Shown here one piece after another: positions 34,201 to 42,098 of a stretch of DNA of 64,000 bases. Below the pieces are notes generated by a model, which was not told where the DNA came from, did no database searches, and worked only from the letters and a program-made list of their open reading frames with translations. This DNA is from Desulfotignum sp. Its GTDB lineage: Bacteria; Desulfobacterota; Desulfobacteria; Desulfobacterales; Desulfobacteraceae. The stretch covers positions 1-64,000 of the forward strand of contig JAGYOW010000007.1 in NCBI GenBank assembly GCA_018399285.1, written 5' to 3'. Within the stretch, counting starts at the first letter, position 1; each line of letters begins with the position of its first letter. Position numbers and translations under genes: made by a program.

Positions 34201-34785
34201 TTACTGGATCTGTTTTATGATTTCGGGTTTCAGGTTCTTATAAAGGGTCTGAGCCTGGATGGCAGCCCGGGTAACGGCCCTGGAGGTCACAGTGGCGCCT
34301 GACATGGCATCAATGGTACCGTTGTCCGCTTTCAGGGCCAGGTTGGTGTCCATGGTTTTATCATTGAACTGGGAAACAAACTGCAGATCATCTTTGGCCC
34401 GGGATCCCAGCCCGGGCGTTTCTGCATGGGTGGTGACCCGTGCGCCGACCAGACTGTCCTTGTCCAGACTGATGGCTACCATCAGGCCGATATCACCACC
34501 ATAACCCCCTTTGCCCAAAGTTTCGAAAGCAACCGCCATGGAACCGTCTGCCATTTTTCCCGGAAAGATCTGGATTGATGCATCTTCGGTTTCCAGGTTG
34601 AACCGTTCTTTAAGCGGGTCATTGGTCACATTTGAAAATAGAGATTCAATGGCCGGGGCTTTCTGAAATTTTAGAATCTGTTCTTCAATCCGCAGTTCCG
34701 TCCCGGATTTGACAGCTGCCAAAAGACCACCGGAAACAGAAGCAAGCAGAGTTAAAACCACAATCATGCTCAGCATTTCACGCAT
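34201..34785 (-). CDS. rnfG: Rnf complex flavoprotein subunit RnfG
   Basis: The 194-residue protein has one N-terminal membrane helix and a periplasmic FMN-binding domain. The motif DAMSGATVTS (about 159-168) marks the Thr (about 165) that receives covalent FMN from ApbE. It overlaps the end of rnfD by eight bases. ApbE is encoded at 19 kb of this window, not in the operon. Confidence 0.95.
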   Translation of the reverse strand: MREMLSMIVVLTLLASVSGGLLAAVKSGTELRIEEQILKFQKAPAIESLFSNVTNDPLKERFNLETEDASIQIFPGKMADGSMAVAFETLGKGGYGGDIGLMVAISLDKDSLVGARVTTHAETPGLGSRAKDDLQFVSQFNDKTMDTNLALKADNGTIDAMSGATVTSRAVTRAAIQAQTLYKNLKPEIIKQIQ

Positions 34786-35740
34786 TGCTCATATCCTTTC
34801 CCAAAGCGGTTGGTCTGATGTTGTCCAGCAACGGGTTCACAACATTCACCAGCAGAATGGCCAGAATGGTGCCATCTGCATAGGTACCGATATTGCGCAT
34901 TAAAATAATCATGAAACCGGCCAGAAATCCATAAATAAACATGGGAATCCGCTGAACCGGAGAAGAAGCACTTTCCGTGATCAGAAAAAATGCCCCCAGC
35001 ATGGTGTATCCGGAAAACAGATGAAACCAGGGTCCGGCATATTTCTGCGGACTGGCCATGTAAAAAAGGAATGCCGTCACCAGAATCCCGGCAATAAAGG
35101 AAACCGACAGTTCCCAGCGGATATAGCCCCGCAGAATCAGGTAGATGCCTCCGATGATGAGTCCGAGGCTGAACGTGGCGCCGATGGCACCCACTTCTTT
35201 TCCCATGAACAAATCGTTCAATGGAAACAGTTCGGTGGCGGCACCCTGGAATTTCACAGCAGCCAAAGGGGCCAGTGCGGTGAAACTGAATTCATAGTTC
35301 ACATAGGCCGTGTTGAAATCAAAAAACATATTCCAGGCCAGCATCAGCACGGCCATACCCAGTAACGCCGGGTTGAATGGGTTGGCACCGGTGCCACCGA
35401 AAATCATCTTGCCCATGAATACCGCGACGAATGTCCCCACCACCACCACCCACCAGGGGATGACCGCCGGCAGCATCATGCCGAACAACAGCCCGATCAA
35501 GGCTGAATCCAGGTCACCAATGGTGGATGGTTTTTTGGAAATCATGTTGATGATCTGTTCCCAGAGCATGGCACTGGATAGGGACAGAGCCAGCACTCCC
35601 AGAGCCGGGGCACCGAATTGCAGGATTCCGAAAATCGCTGCCGGCAGCAGGGCCAGGATAAAATTGAGATTTTTTTTAAACAGACTGTCTCCGTCATGCC
35701 AGAACGGGGCATGGGAAACGGTGAGTTTCGTGTTATTCAT
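34778..35740 (-). CDS. rnfD: Rnf complex membrane subunit RnfD
   Basis: The 320-residue membrane protein shows the RnfD motifs LDSALIGLLFGMMLP and GGTGANPFNPALLGMA. The expected flavinylation motif (S/T-G-A-T type) is only weakly present as QGAATE (165-170). Either Thr169 still carries FMN in an altered motif or the covalent flavin is missing. Start ATG at 35740. Confidence 0.93.
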   Translation of the reverse strand: MNNTKLTVSHAPFWHDGDSLFKKNLNFILALLPAAIFGILQFGAPALGVLALSLSSAMLWEQIINMISKKPSTIGDLDSALIGLLFGMMLPAVIPWWVVVVGTFVAVFMGKMIFGGTGANPFNPALLGMAVLMLAWNMFFDFNTAYVNYEFSFTALAPLAAVKFQGAATELFPLNDLFMGKEVGAIGATFSLGLIIGGIYLILRGYIRWELSVSFIAGILVTAFLFYMASPQKYAGPWFHLFSGYTMLGAFFLITESASSPVQRIPMFIYGFLAGFMIILMRNIGTYADGTILAILLVNVVNPLLDNIRPTALGKDMSNA

Positions 35741-35753
35741 GGACAGTCTCCCT

Positions 35754-37022
35754 TTATACGTCGGTTCTCAGTTTTTGCAGTTCATGTTTTCCCAGCCGGA
35801 TATACTGGGACAACGCAATGTGTGCGGTACAGACATAGGCGCACAGTCCACAGTCGATACATGATTCCAGATCGCATTTGTCGGCAGCGGCTTCATACTG
35901 AGCTGCCTGGAGAAACCGGACCAGCAGATTGACCGGTATGTCGGCCGGGCAAACCTGGATGCATTTGCCGCAGTTGACACAGTTGTTGTCTGACAGCGGG
36001 GTAATGGTTTTCCGGTCCTGGACCAGAATCGTGTCCATATCCGGTGTCACCGGGTGGTGAGGGGTGAATGTGGCAAATCCCTGCATGGGTCCCCCGATGA
36101 CAACGCGGTCCAGTTCATTGATCTGAATGCCCAGCTGGCTGAAAATCTGGCCCAGCGGGGTACCGATCACCGCTTCCACCCGGTGGCGGGTCCCGGTTTT
36201 GTCAATCAGAGTGATACATTTTTCAAACACCGGGGCGTTGGTTTCAAACGCCCGGGCCAGAGATACCACGGCTTCGGCTCGGATATAACAGATGCCCATT
36301 TCCTCGGGGGTTTTGCCGGCCGGCAGAATTTTGTCCAGATGATTTTTCATGATCATGGCAGGCAGGGTTTCCGGATACTCCAAACGCGCCGGCAACAGGG
36401 TCATGCTGTCGAACCGGACACGGTCCTGGAGCCTGTCCGGCAGGACCAGATATATCTTGGGCACCTTTGTGATCTGTTTGAGGATCTGTACCCCTTTTTG
36501 CAGTGTTGCGGCGTGCACCGTGCCCATATACTGGGAAGTGGTGGTCAGCAGGTCCGTGTCTGACACCATGATGATCAGGGAATTGACAGGGACCTCGGTC
36601 CGGGCAAGACGGGCGAACGGGGGTGCACCGGGCAGGTGATTCAGATGCCGGGCCGCAAAGGACAGCTCGTGTTTCATTTCCGGATATTCGATCTGATCGG
36701 TTGCCTGTGTGTCCTTTTCTATGGCAATACGGGTGCGCAGACCGCTGAAATCATCGGCAGTGAATGTATCAATGGATTTTATGGTGCCTGATACCGGTGA
36801 AACCGCATAATCAATGCTGTCTTCATACAGCTGAAGTTTCTGCCCTTTTTTGACGGGATCGCCTTTCTGGATCAAAACGTCCCGGGACCCGTCAAGGGGT
36901 TCGGGTAGCAGCAGTGTCAAAAGGGCGGGTACATCGATTTTTTGGGGCGCTTCAGGATCGGGTTCCAGCAGGTCGCAGGTCAACCCGGGTTTGGACAGCG
37001 CAAAGAAAGATCGTTTAATCAT
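35754..37022 (-). CDS. rnfC: Rnf complex NADH-binding subunit RnfC
   Basis: The 422-residue peripheral subunit has an N-terminal RnfC barrel (lipoyl-like VLIQKGDPVKKGQKLQLYED), a central Complex1_51K-like FMN/NAD region (GGPMQGFA) and two C-terminal 4Fe-4S motifs, CVNCGKCIQVCP and CIDCGLCAYVC. It passes electrons between NADH and the other subunits. It is preceded by a tetrahaem cytochrome gene. Confidence 0.94.
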   Translation of the reverse strand: MIKRSFFALSKPGLTCDLLEPDPEAPQKIDVPALLTLLLPEPLDGSRDVLIQKGDPVKKGQKLQLYEDSIDYAVSPVSGTIKSIDTFTADDFSGLRTRIAIEKDTQATDQIEYPEMKHELSFAARHLNHLPGAPPFARLARTEVPVNSLIIMVSDTDLLTTTSQYMGTVHAATLQKGVQILKQITKVPKIYLVLPDRLQDRVRFDSMTLLPARLEYPETLPAMIMKNHLDKILPAGKTPEEMGICYIRAEAVVSLARAFETNAPVFEKCITLIDKTGTRHRVEAVIGTPLGQIFSQLGIQINELDRVVIGGPMQGFATFTPHHPVTPDMDTILVQDRKTITPLSDNNCVNCGKCIQVCPADIPVNLLVRFLQAAQYEAAADKCDLESCIDCGLCAYVCTAHIALSQYIRLGKHELQKLRTDV

Positions 37023-37091
37023 GAGTTACGTCCTTGTTTCAAAAAGCGGTTGTCATGACTGACGCAAGACAAAGGCGGCAGAATAACGGAT

Positions 37092-37457
37092 TTAAAGCAC
37101 ATGACAGGCATTACAATCGACCGGTCCTGCGCCGTAATCCGCATGGCACCCGATGCATGTCTCGTGAAGGGCATCCGTTCTTGACGGCATGTAATCGTCT
37201 CCGGTCTCCTCATGGCAGTCACTGCAATTGTATGTCTCATCATCATAGATGTTGTGATGACAGTCCAGACAATCCAGGTAATAGTCCTCCGTGTGTATCT
37301 GATGCGTGAAAAGGACTTTTCCGGCATCGTTTTGAAACATGATGCGAACCGGATCCGCCGGTTCGGGAGGGGAAAAAGCAGCGTAACAGACGATCCCTGT
37401 GATCATCAAAACAGCCATGATCAAGACCGCAAACTTCAGATGTGGTTGTGATGTCAT
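37092..37457 (-). CDS. Membrane-anchored tetrahaem cytochrome c (Rnf-associated)
   Basis: The 121-residue protein has a hydrophobic N-terminal signal or anchor (about 9-27) and four CXXCH motifs: CLDCH, CSDCH, CIGCH and CNACH. The His-rich VLFTHQIHTEDY before them is typical of cytochrome c3/c7 folds. Cytochromes lead rnf operons in some sulfate reducers and in Methanosarcina, where they link Rnf to periplasmic electron pools. A promoter lies just upstream. Confidence 0.92.
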   Translation of the reverse strand: MTSQPHLKFAVLIMAVLMITGIVCYAAFSPPEPADPVRIMFQNDAGKVLFTHQIHTEDYYLDCLDCHHNIYDDETYNCSDCHEETGDDYMPSRTDALHETCIGCHADYGAGPVDCNACHVL

Positions 37458-37516
37458 ATGTCAATCTTCCAGTCTAAGGGGTTAGCGTTTATGTGACAAA
37501 CCCACAACTGGCAGCG

Positions 37517-37545
37517 TATATAGTATATTGCTGCTGGGTTGGCAA
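37517..37545 (-). promoter_or_regulatory. Promoter of the cytochrome-rnf operon
   Basis: On the minus strand TTGCCA (37545-37540) and TATATA (37522-37517) are 17 bases apart. AACCCA and TGGGTT flank the region as a loose inverted repeat that might be an operator. The ATG of the cytochrome is about 50 bases downstream. Confidence 0.5.
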
Positions 37546-37554
37546 GAAAAAAAA

Positions 37555-38022
37555 TTATTTTGGAGACGGCTTGCAGGCGGGCGCTGTCACTGTTTTTGTT
37601 TTGCGGATCAGCACGGGTTTGAATTCACTTTTTTGATTCATTGCCGCCGATTTTTTGTGAAGAATGAAAAAAGCGATGCCAAAAAAAGAAAAACCCAATA
37701 CCATGGCGGCAAATGACGCATTGACCTGGAGTAAAGGGCCTAAGCTGTCGCCGATCAAGGCACCGACGACCAGGCAGAGAATAGGAACAATATATATCAG
37801 AAAGGTCAGCAGCAACGCGGATTTTGTCTGCATGCCGATCAGCACGGAATCTCCTGATTCAACCCCTAATGTGTTGGGGACTTCTACAATCATTTCTTTT
37901 CCCTGGTGAATGGTGCCGCAACTGCCTTTGGCCGCACAGCTCTCACAGGCTGCGGCCCGGTTGGTTTTAATCAGCGCCACATCCGGAGTGGCCCGGGTGA
38001 CAATGCCCTGTTCAGTAATCAT
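37555..38022 (-). CDS. rseC: RseC/SoxR-reducing-system family protein
   Basis: The 155-residue protein has the RseC pattern: an N-terminal part with Cys cluster ACESCAAKGSCG, then two membrane helices (about 68-90 and 98-122) and a basic tail. RseC proteins accompany Rnf/Rsx complexes. It lies upstream of the cytochrome-rnf operon on the same strand but has its own promoter. A ribosome site AGGACA precedes the ATG. Confidence 0.88.
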   Translation of the reverse strand: MITEQGIVTRATPDVALIKTNRAAACESCAAKGSCGTIHQGKEMIVEVPNTLGVESGDSVLIGMQTKSALLLTFLIYIVPILCLVVGALIGDSLGPLLQVNASFAAMVLGFSFFGIAFFILHKKSAAMNQKSEFKPVLIRKTKTVTAPACKPSPK

Positions 38023-38085
38023 GGTGTGTCCTGTTTCCTGGATTGTTATGTTAATATGGTTGTGTCAGGCGCTATGTCCGGTGCA

Positions 38086-38114
38086 TTATTACCCTTTCCG
38101 AAAACCCCTGTCAA
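38086..38114 (-). promoter_or_regulatory. Sigma-70-like promoter for rseC
   Basis: On the minus strand TTGACA (38114-38109) and TAATAA (38091-38086) are 17 bases apart, giving a leader of about 57 bases. Confidence 0.6.
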
Positions 38115-38131
38115 ATTTTTGTTTTTTTATC

Positions 38132-38160
38132 TTGACAACCAGTGGGTGATCTTATATAAA
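38132..38160 (+). promoter_or_regulatory. Strong promoter for tRNA-Asn
   Basis: TTGACA (38132-38137) and TATAAA (38155-38160) are separated by 17 bases, almost perfect consensus. The tRNA begins 26 bases after the -10 box. Confidence 0.8.
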
Positions 38161-38185
38161 CGTCGAGTCTTGATTCAAGACATGC

Positions 38186-38261
38186 TCCCCAGTAGCTCAG
38201 TTGGCAGAGCAATTGGCTGTTAACCAATGGGTCCGCGGTTCAAGTCCGTGCTGGGGAGCCA
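38186..38261 (+). tRNA. tRNA-Asn (anticodon GTT)
   Basis: The 76-base gene folds into a standard cloverleaf. The acceptor stem TCCCCAG pairs with CTGGGGA, followed by G and an encoded CCA. The D-arm is GCTCAGTTGGCAGAGC, the anticodon loop CTGTTAA and the T-loop TTCAAGT. A consensus promoter precedes it and a strong terminator follows. Confidence 0.97.
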
Positions 38262-38276
38262 AATTAAATGTCATCA

Positions 38277-38316
38277 CCCCGACAAGATGGTCCTCCTTAT
38301 CTTGTCGGGGTTTTTT
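38277..38316 (+). terminator. Rho-independent terminator after tRNA-Asn
   Basis: A perfect 12-bp stem (38277-38288 with 38299-38310, CCCCGACAAGAT) closes a 10-base loop and is followed directly by six T. Confidence 0.92.
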
Positions 38317-38490
38317 GTTTTTCCCTCCGAAGTCTTTTCAGCCGGAAAAAATTTTCTTCCCTGCCGCCATTGAGTCGATTATTGATTATTTCTATGGAAC
38401 CTATGATCTGTGACAGAAATTTTGAATTTGATCTGAAGCTGAAAATAAGAAATAATATTTTTTTTAAAAACAAGCCATCAAGGAGATGAG

Positions 38491-39555
38491 ATGAATCAGG
38501 CATCAAATAACCCCGTGCAACCCATCCGGTTGACCCAGTGTGTCAAAGGGGCCGGGTGAGCGGCCAAACTTCCGCCGGGGGACCTGGCGGCAGCGTTGGA
38601 AGGATTGTCCGTTCCGACGAATGAAAACGTTCTGGTGGGAATGGGGACGGCAGATGATGCCGGGGTCTACAGAATCAGTGATGACCTGGCCCTGATCCAG
38701 ACCGTGGATTTTTTCACGCCCATTGTGGATGATCCGTATGATTTCGGGCGCATCGCCGCGGCCAACGCCTTATCCGATGTCTATGCCATGGGAGGCATCC
38801 CCAAAACCGCCATGAATCTGGTGGCGTTCCCTTTGGGATCCATGGATATGGCGGTTTTGAAAAACATCCTGGCCGGCGGAATCCGCATCCTGGAAGAATC
38901 CGGTACCGTGCTGCTGGGCGGGCACAGTGTGGAAGATGATGAACTCAAGTATGGATTGTCCGTCACAGGCTTTGTGCATCCGGACAGGATACTGGCCAAC
39001 CAGGGGCTGAAACCCGGTGATCGGCTGATTCTCACAAAACCCCTGGGCACCGGTGTCATGAACACGGCGGTCAAAGCCGGTCTGGCTTCCCGGGGCCAGA
39101 TAGAAGAGATTACAGAGCTGATGGCCACTTTGAACCAGGATGCGGCCAAAGTTATGACCCGGTTCCCCATTTCCGCCTGTACTGATATCACGGGATTCGG
39201 TCTTCTGGGGCACCTGGCTGAGATGGTATCCGGCACGCCGGCGGCCGTGCGTATTGTCAGTGATCAGGTACCCCTGATCGCCGGGGCACTGTCGTTTGCT
39301 GAAATGGGCCTGGTGCCGGGCGGCGCATTCCGGAACCGTCAGTTCCGGAGTCCCATGGTATCCCTGGCCGATCATATCCGCCCGGCCCTGCGGGATCTTC
39401 TGTTCGATCCCCAGACCTCGGGGGGCCTGCTCATGGGGTGTCCGGAAAAACAGGCCCGTGACCTTGTGGCAGCGCTGCACGATCGAGGCGTATTCAGTGC
39501 GTGCGTGATCGGGGAAGTGTCGGACCGGGAATCTGGAAAAATAGAGGTAGTCTGA
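38491..39555 (+). CDS. selD: Selenide, water dikinase with selenocysteine (SelD)
   Basis: The 354-residue enzyme makes selenophosphate from selenide and ATP for Sec-tRNA and selenouridine. The reading frame from ATG 38491 (AAGGAGATGAG upstream) passes through one in-frame TGA at 38557-38559, codon 23. It reads CVKGAG-Sec-AAKLPPGDL, exactly where SelD has its catalytic Cys or Sec. A SECIS-like hairpin follows. Downstream motifs GTADDAGVYRI, FFTPIVDDPYDFGRIAAANALSDVYAMG (in two parts) and PQTSGGLLMG complete the family pattern. A caller that stops at TGA would shorten it to start at 38596. yedF follows. Confidence 0.95.
38557..38590 (+). promoter_or_regulatory. UGA selenocysteine codon and bacterial SECIS hairpin
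   Basis: Twelve bases after the TGA a stem CCGCC (38572-38576) pairs with GGCGG (38586-38590). Above it lie a bulged T (38585), two more G-C pairs and the loop GGGA. A bulged U and a G-rich loop above a short stem are the features bound by bacterial SelB. Confidence 0.75.
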
Positions 39556-39614
39556 CAATTCAAAACGGAAATGCCGGACACAAATTAACCCATTCACAAA
39601 TGAAAGAATAAAAA

Positions 39615-40247
39615 ATGACAACCGATATCGATGCCCGGGGACAGGCCTGTCCCCAACCCGTCCTGATGACCAAACAGGTGGTGGATAACGACCGGCCTTC
39701 CCGGTTGTCCGTGCAGGTGGACAACCAGGCCGCCGTGGAAAATGTTTCCCGGTTTCTGGGAACAAGGGGATATGAGACCACGTCGAACGGACAGGGGGGG
39801 GCCTTCACGGTTTCCGGGATAGACGTCTCGAATTCAGAAAGGGAAAACAATGCCGCTGAAAGCGTTGAACCTGTAACGGCAGTGCCGGACTCCTTTCACA
39901 GGGAAGAAACCGGGAAGATGCTGGTGCTCATCGCTTCGGACCGGATGGGGGCTGGGGATGATGACCTGGGACAGAAATTGATGATCAGTTTTATTAACAC
40001 GCTGGGAGAAATGGGCAATGATCTGTGGCGGATCGTGTTTGTCAATAACGGGGTTAAGTTGACCATTGCGGAGTCTCCGGTGCTGGAATCACTCACGGCA
40101 TATGAAAAACAGAATATTTCCATCTGGGTCTGCGGCACCTGCCTGACCCATTTTGATCTGCTGAATGAAAAACAGGTGGGAGAAACCACCAATATGCTGG
40201 ATATTGTCACGGCCATGCAGCTGGCCACCAAAGTGATCACACTCTGA
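39615..40247 (+). CDS. yedF: Selenium-metabolism protein YedF (TusA plus DsrE-like domains)
   Basis: The 210-residue protein has an N-terminal TusA/SirA domain (1-70, DARGQACPQPVLMTKQ, with the active Cys) and a C-terminal DsrE-like domain (100-210) with CGTCLTHF. This two-domain form is typical of the YedF family found next to selD in Sec-using anaerobes, where it is thought to handle selenium or sulfur as persulfide. The gap to selD is 59 bases. Confidence 0.92.
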   Translation: MTTDIDARGQACPQPVLMTKQVVDNDRPSRLSVQVDNQAAVENVSRFLGTRGYETTSNGQGGAFTVSGIDVSNSERENNAAESVEPVTAVPDSFHREETGKMLVLIASDRMGAGDDDLGQKLMISFINTLGEMGNDLWRIVFVNNGVKLTIAESPVLESLTAYEKQNISIWVCGTCLTHFDLLNEKQVGETTNMLDIVTAMQLATKVITL

Positions 40248-40335
40248 AGCAGGGAAAAATACCGATTTTTTACTTTAACCGGTGCCTGAAGCTGTGATAG
40301 GATGCAGGAGTCACTTTTCAAGGGAGGCTAATATT

Positions 40336-41457
40336 ATGACTCAGACATCTTCACAACAACTGGTTACAGATCTGTTCGCCGCTGCAGGCGTGAAAATCAA
40401 CGGTGAAAATCCCTGGGATATTCAAATAAAGCAGAATTTCTTTTTCAAACGGCTGATGGCCGGCGGATCCTTGGCTTTGGGTGAAAGTTATATGGACGGG
40501 TGGTGGGAATGCCCCAGACTGGACCAGTTTTTCGATAAAATTCTTCAGGCCCGGCTGGATGAACAGGCCATAAAATCCATACATGCCGTGTGGTGTCGTG
40601 TCAAGGCGATGTTGACGGCATCTCCGGGAAAATTCAGAGCGTTTGAAATCGGCCGGCGGCATTACGATATCGGCAATGAACTGTTTTCGCTGATGCTGGA
40701 TAAATCCATGAATTATTCCTGCGGGTACTGGAAAAATGCCGATACCCTGGAAGCAGCCCAGGAAGCCAAAATGGAGTTGATCTGCCGGAAATTGCAGCTG
40801 GCACCCGGTATGCGGGTGTTGGACATCGGTTGCGGATGGGGGGGCTTGTCTGCGTATATGGCACAAAAATATCAGGTGAGCGTGGTGGGTGTCACCGTGT
40901 CAAAAGAGCAGGTGACCCTGGCTACGGAACGGTGCCGGGAACTGCCTGTGGAGATCCGGCTCGTGGATTACCGGGATCTGAATGAACCCTTTGACCGGAT
41001 CGTGTCTGTGGGAATGTTCGAGCATGTGGGAAGGGCCCACTACAAAACCTTCATGGCCGTGGTTCACCGGTGCCTGAAGGATCAGGGGCTTTTTCTGCTG
41101 CACACCATTGCCGGTAACCGGTCCGTGCGCAGCAGCGACCCCTGGATTTCCAAATACATTTTTCCCAATTCCATGGTGCCGTCCGGCCGCCAGATCACAA
41201 TGGCGGCGGAAAAATTTTTCATTCTGGAGGACTGGCACAGTTTCGGTCCTGATTATGATCCCACTTTGATGGCCTGGCATGACAATTTTGTGGCCAACTG
41301 GGACAGGATCAAACACCGGTATGACAACCGGTTTTTCCGCATGTGGACCTATTACCTGCTGGCCTGTGCCGGCACGTTCAGGGCCCGAAGCAATCAATTG
41401 TGGCAGATTGTTTTCTCAAAAGGCGGTATCCGGCCGACATATACCAGTGTGCGATGA
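40336..41457 (+). CDS. cfa: Cyclopropane-fatty-acyl-phospholipid synthase
   Basis: The 373-residue SAM-dependent methyltransferase adds a methylene bridge to unsaturated membrane lipids. It has the family motifs GESYMDGWWECPRLDQFFDKIL, HYDIGNELFSLMLD, MNYSCGYW, the SAM loop VLDIGCGWGGLS and GMFEHVGRAHY. Start 40336 is preferred because GGGAGGCTAA precedes it. Confidence 0.95.
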   Translation: MTQTSSQQLVTDLFAAAGVKINGENPWDIQIKQNFFFKRLMAGGSLALGESYMDGWWECPRLDQFFDKILQARLDEQAIKSIHAVWCRVKAMLTASPGKFRAFEIGRRHYDIGNELFSLMLDKSMNYSCGYWKNADTLEAAQEAKMELICRKLQLAPGMRVLDIGCGWGGLSAYMAQKYQVSVVGVTVSKEQVTLATERCRELPVEIRLVDYRDLNEPFDRIVSVGMFEHVGRAHYKTFMAVVHRCLKDQGLFLLHTIAGNRSVRSSDPWISKYIFPNSMVPSGRQITMAAEKFFILEDWHSFGPDYDPTLMAWHDNFVANWDRIKHRYDNRFFRMWTYYLLACAGTFRARSNQLWQIVFSKGGIRPTYTSVR

Positions 41458-41465
41458 TTCAACGG

Positions 41466-42098
41466 TCAGGGGTCAGGAGAGATCAGCCCTTTGGCAATGG
41501 CGTATCGGGTCAGATCGGCCACGCCCTGAATGCCCAGCTTGGACTTGAGGTTCCGGCGGTAGACATCGATGGTTTTTACGCTTAAATTCAGGATTTCTGC
41601 GATTTCTTTGGAACTGTGACCTTCAGAGATATGGACCAATACCTGTTTTTCCCGTTTGGACAAACGACTCAGGCGATCCGGTGAATCCCCCACCAGCAGG
41701 TGAGTGATTTCCGGACTTACATACACATGGCCGTCCAGCACTGATTGAATGGCGGTCTCCAGTTCTTTGAAAGAGCAGGATTTGAGCACATAACCGGATG
41801 CGCCGGCAGTAAGCATGCCTTTGACATAAATTTTTTCCGTATGCATGGACAGGGCCACAATGCGGATTTCCGGATGGATTGCCAGAATTCTACGGGTCGC
41901 TTCCATACCGTTGAGATCAGGCATGCTGATGTCCATGAGGATAAGATCCGGGGCGGCTTTTTCAGTTAAGGACACGGCCTGGGCCCCGTTGACGGCCCGG
42001 GCCGTGACAGTGAATTTGCCGGTTGCTTCAAGCGCCTTGCAAATGCCGTCGTGAAAGACCCGGTGGTCATCCACAATGATGATGGTTTTCTTATTCAT
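41466..42098 (-). CDS. NarL/LuxR-type response regulator
   Basis: The 210-residue protein has a receiver domain (1-120: IIVDDHRVF, phosphorylated Asp in DLILMDISMPDL, Lys in YVLKSC) and a C-terminal LuxR-type DNA-binding domain (145-205: LSKREKQVLVHISEGHSSKEIAEIL). It overlaps the stop of the kinase gene by eight bases (ATGAATAA), so the two are a cognate pair. The targets are unknown. Confidence 0.94.
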   Translation of the reverse strand: MNKKTIIIVDDHRVFHDGICKALEATGKFTVTARAVNGAQAVSLTEKAAPDLILMDISMPDLNGMEATRRILAIHPEIRIVALSMHTEKIYVKGMLTAGASGYVLKSCSFKELETAIQSVLDGHVYVSPEITHLLVGDSPDRLSRLSKREKQVLVHISEGHSSKEIAEILNLSVKTIDVYRRNLKSKLGIQGVADLTRYAIAKGLISPDP

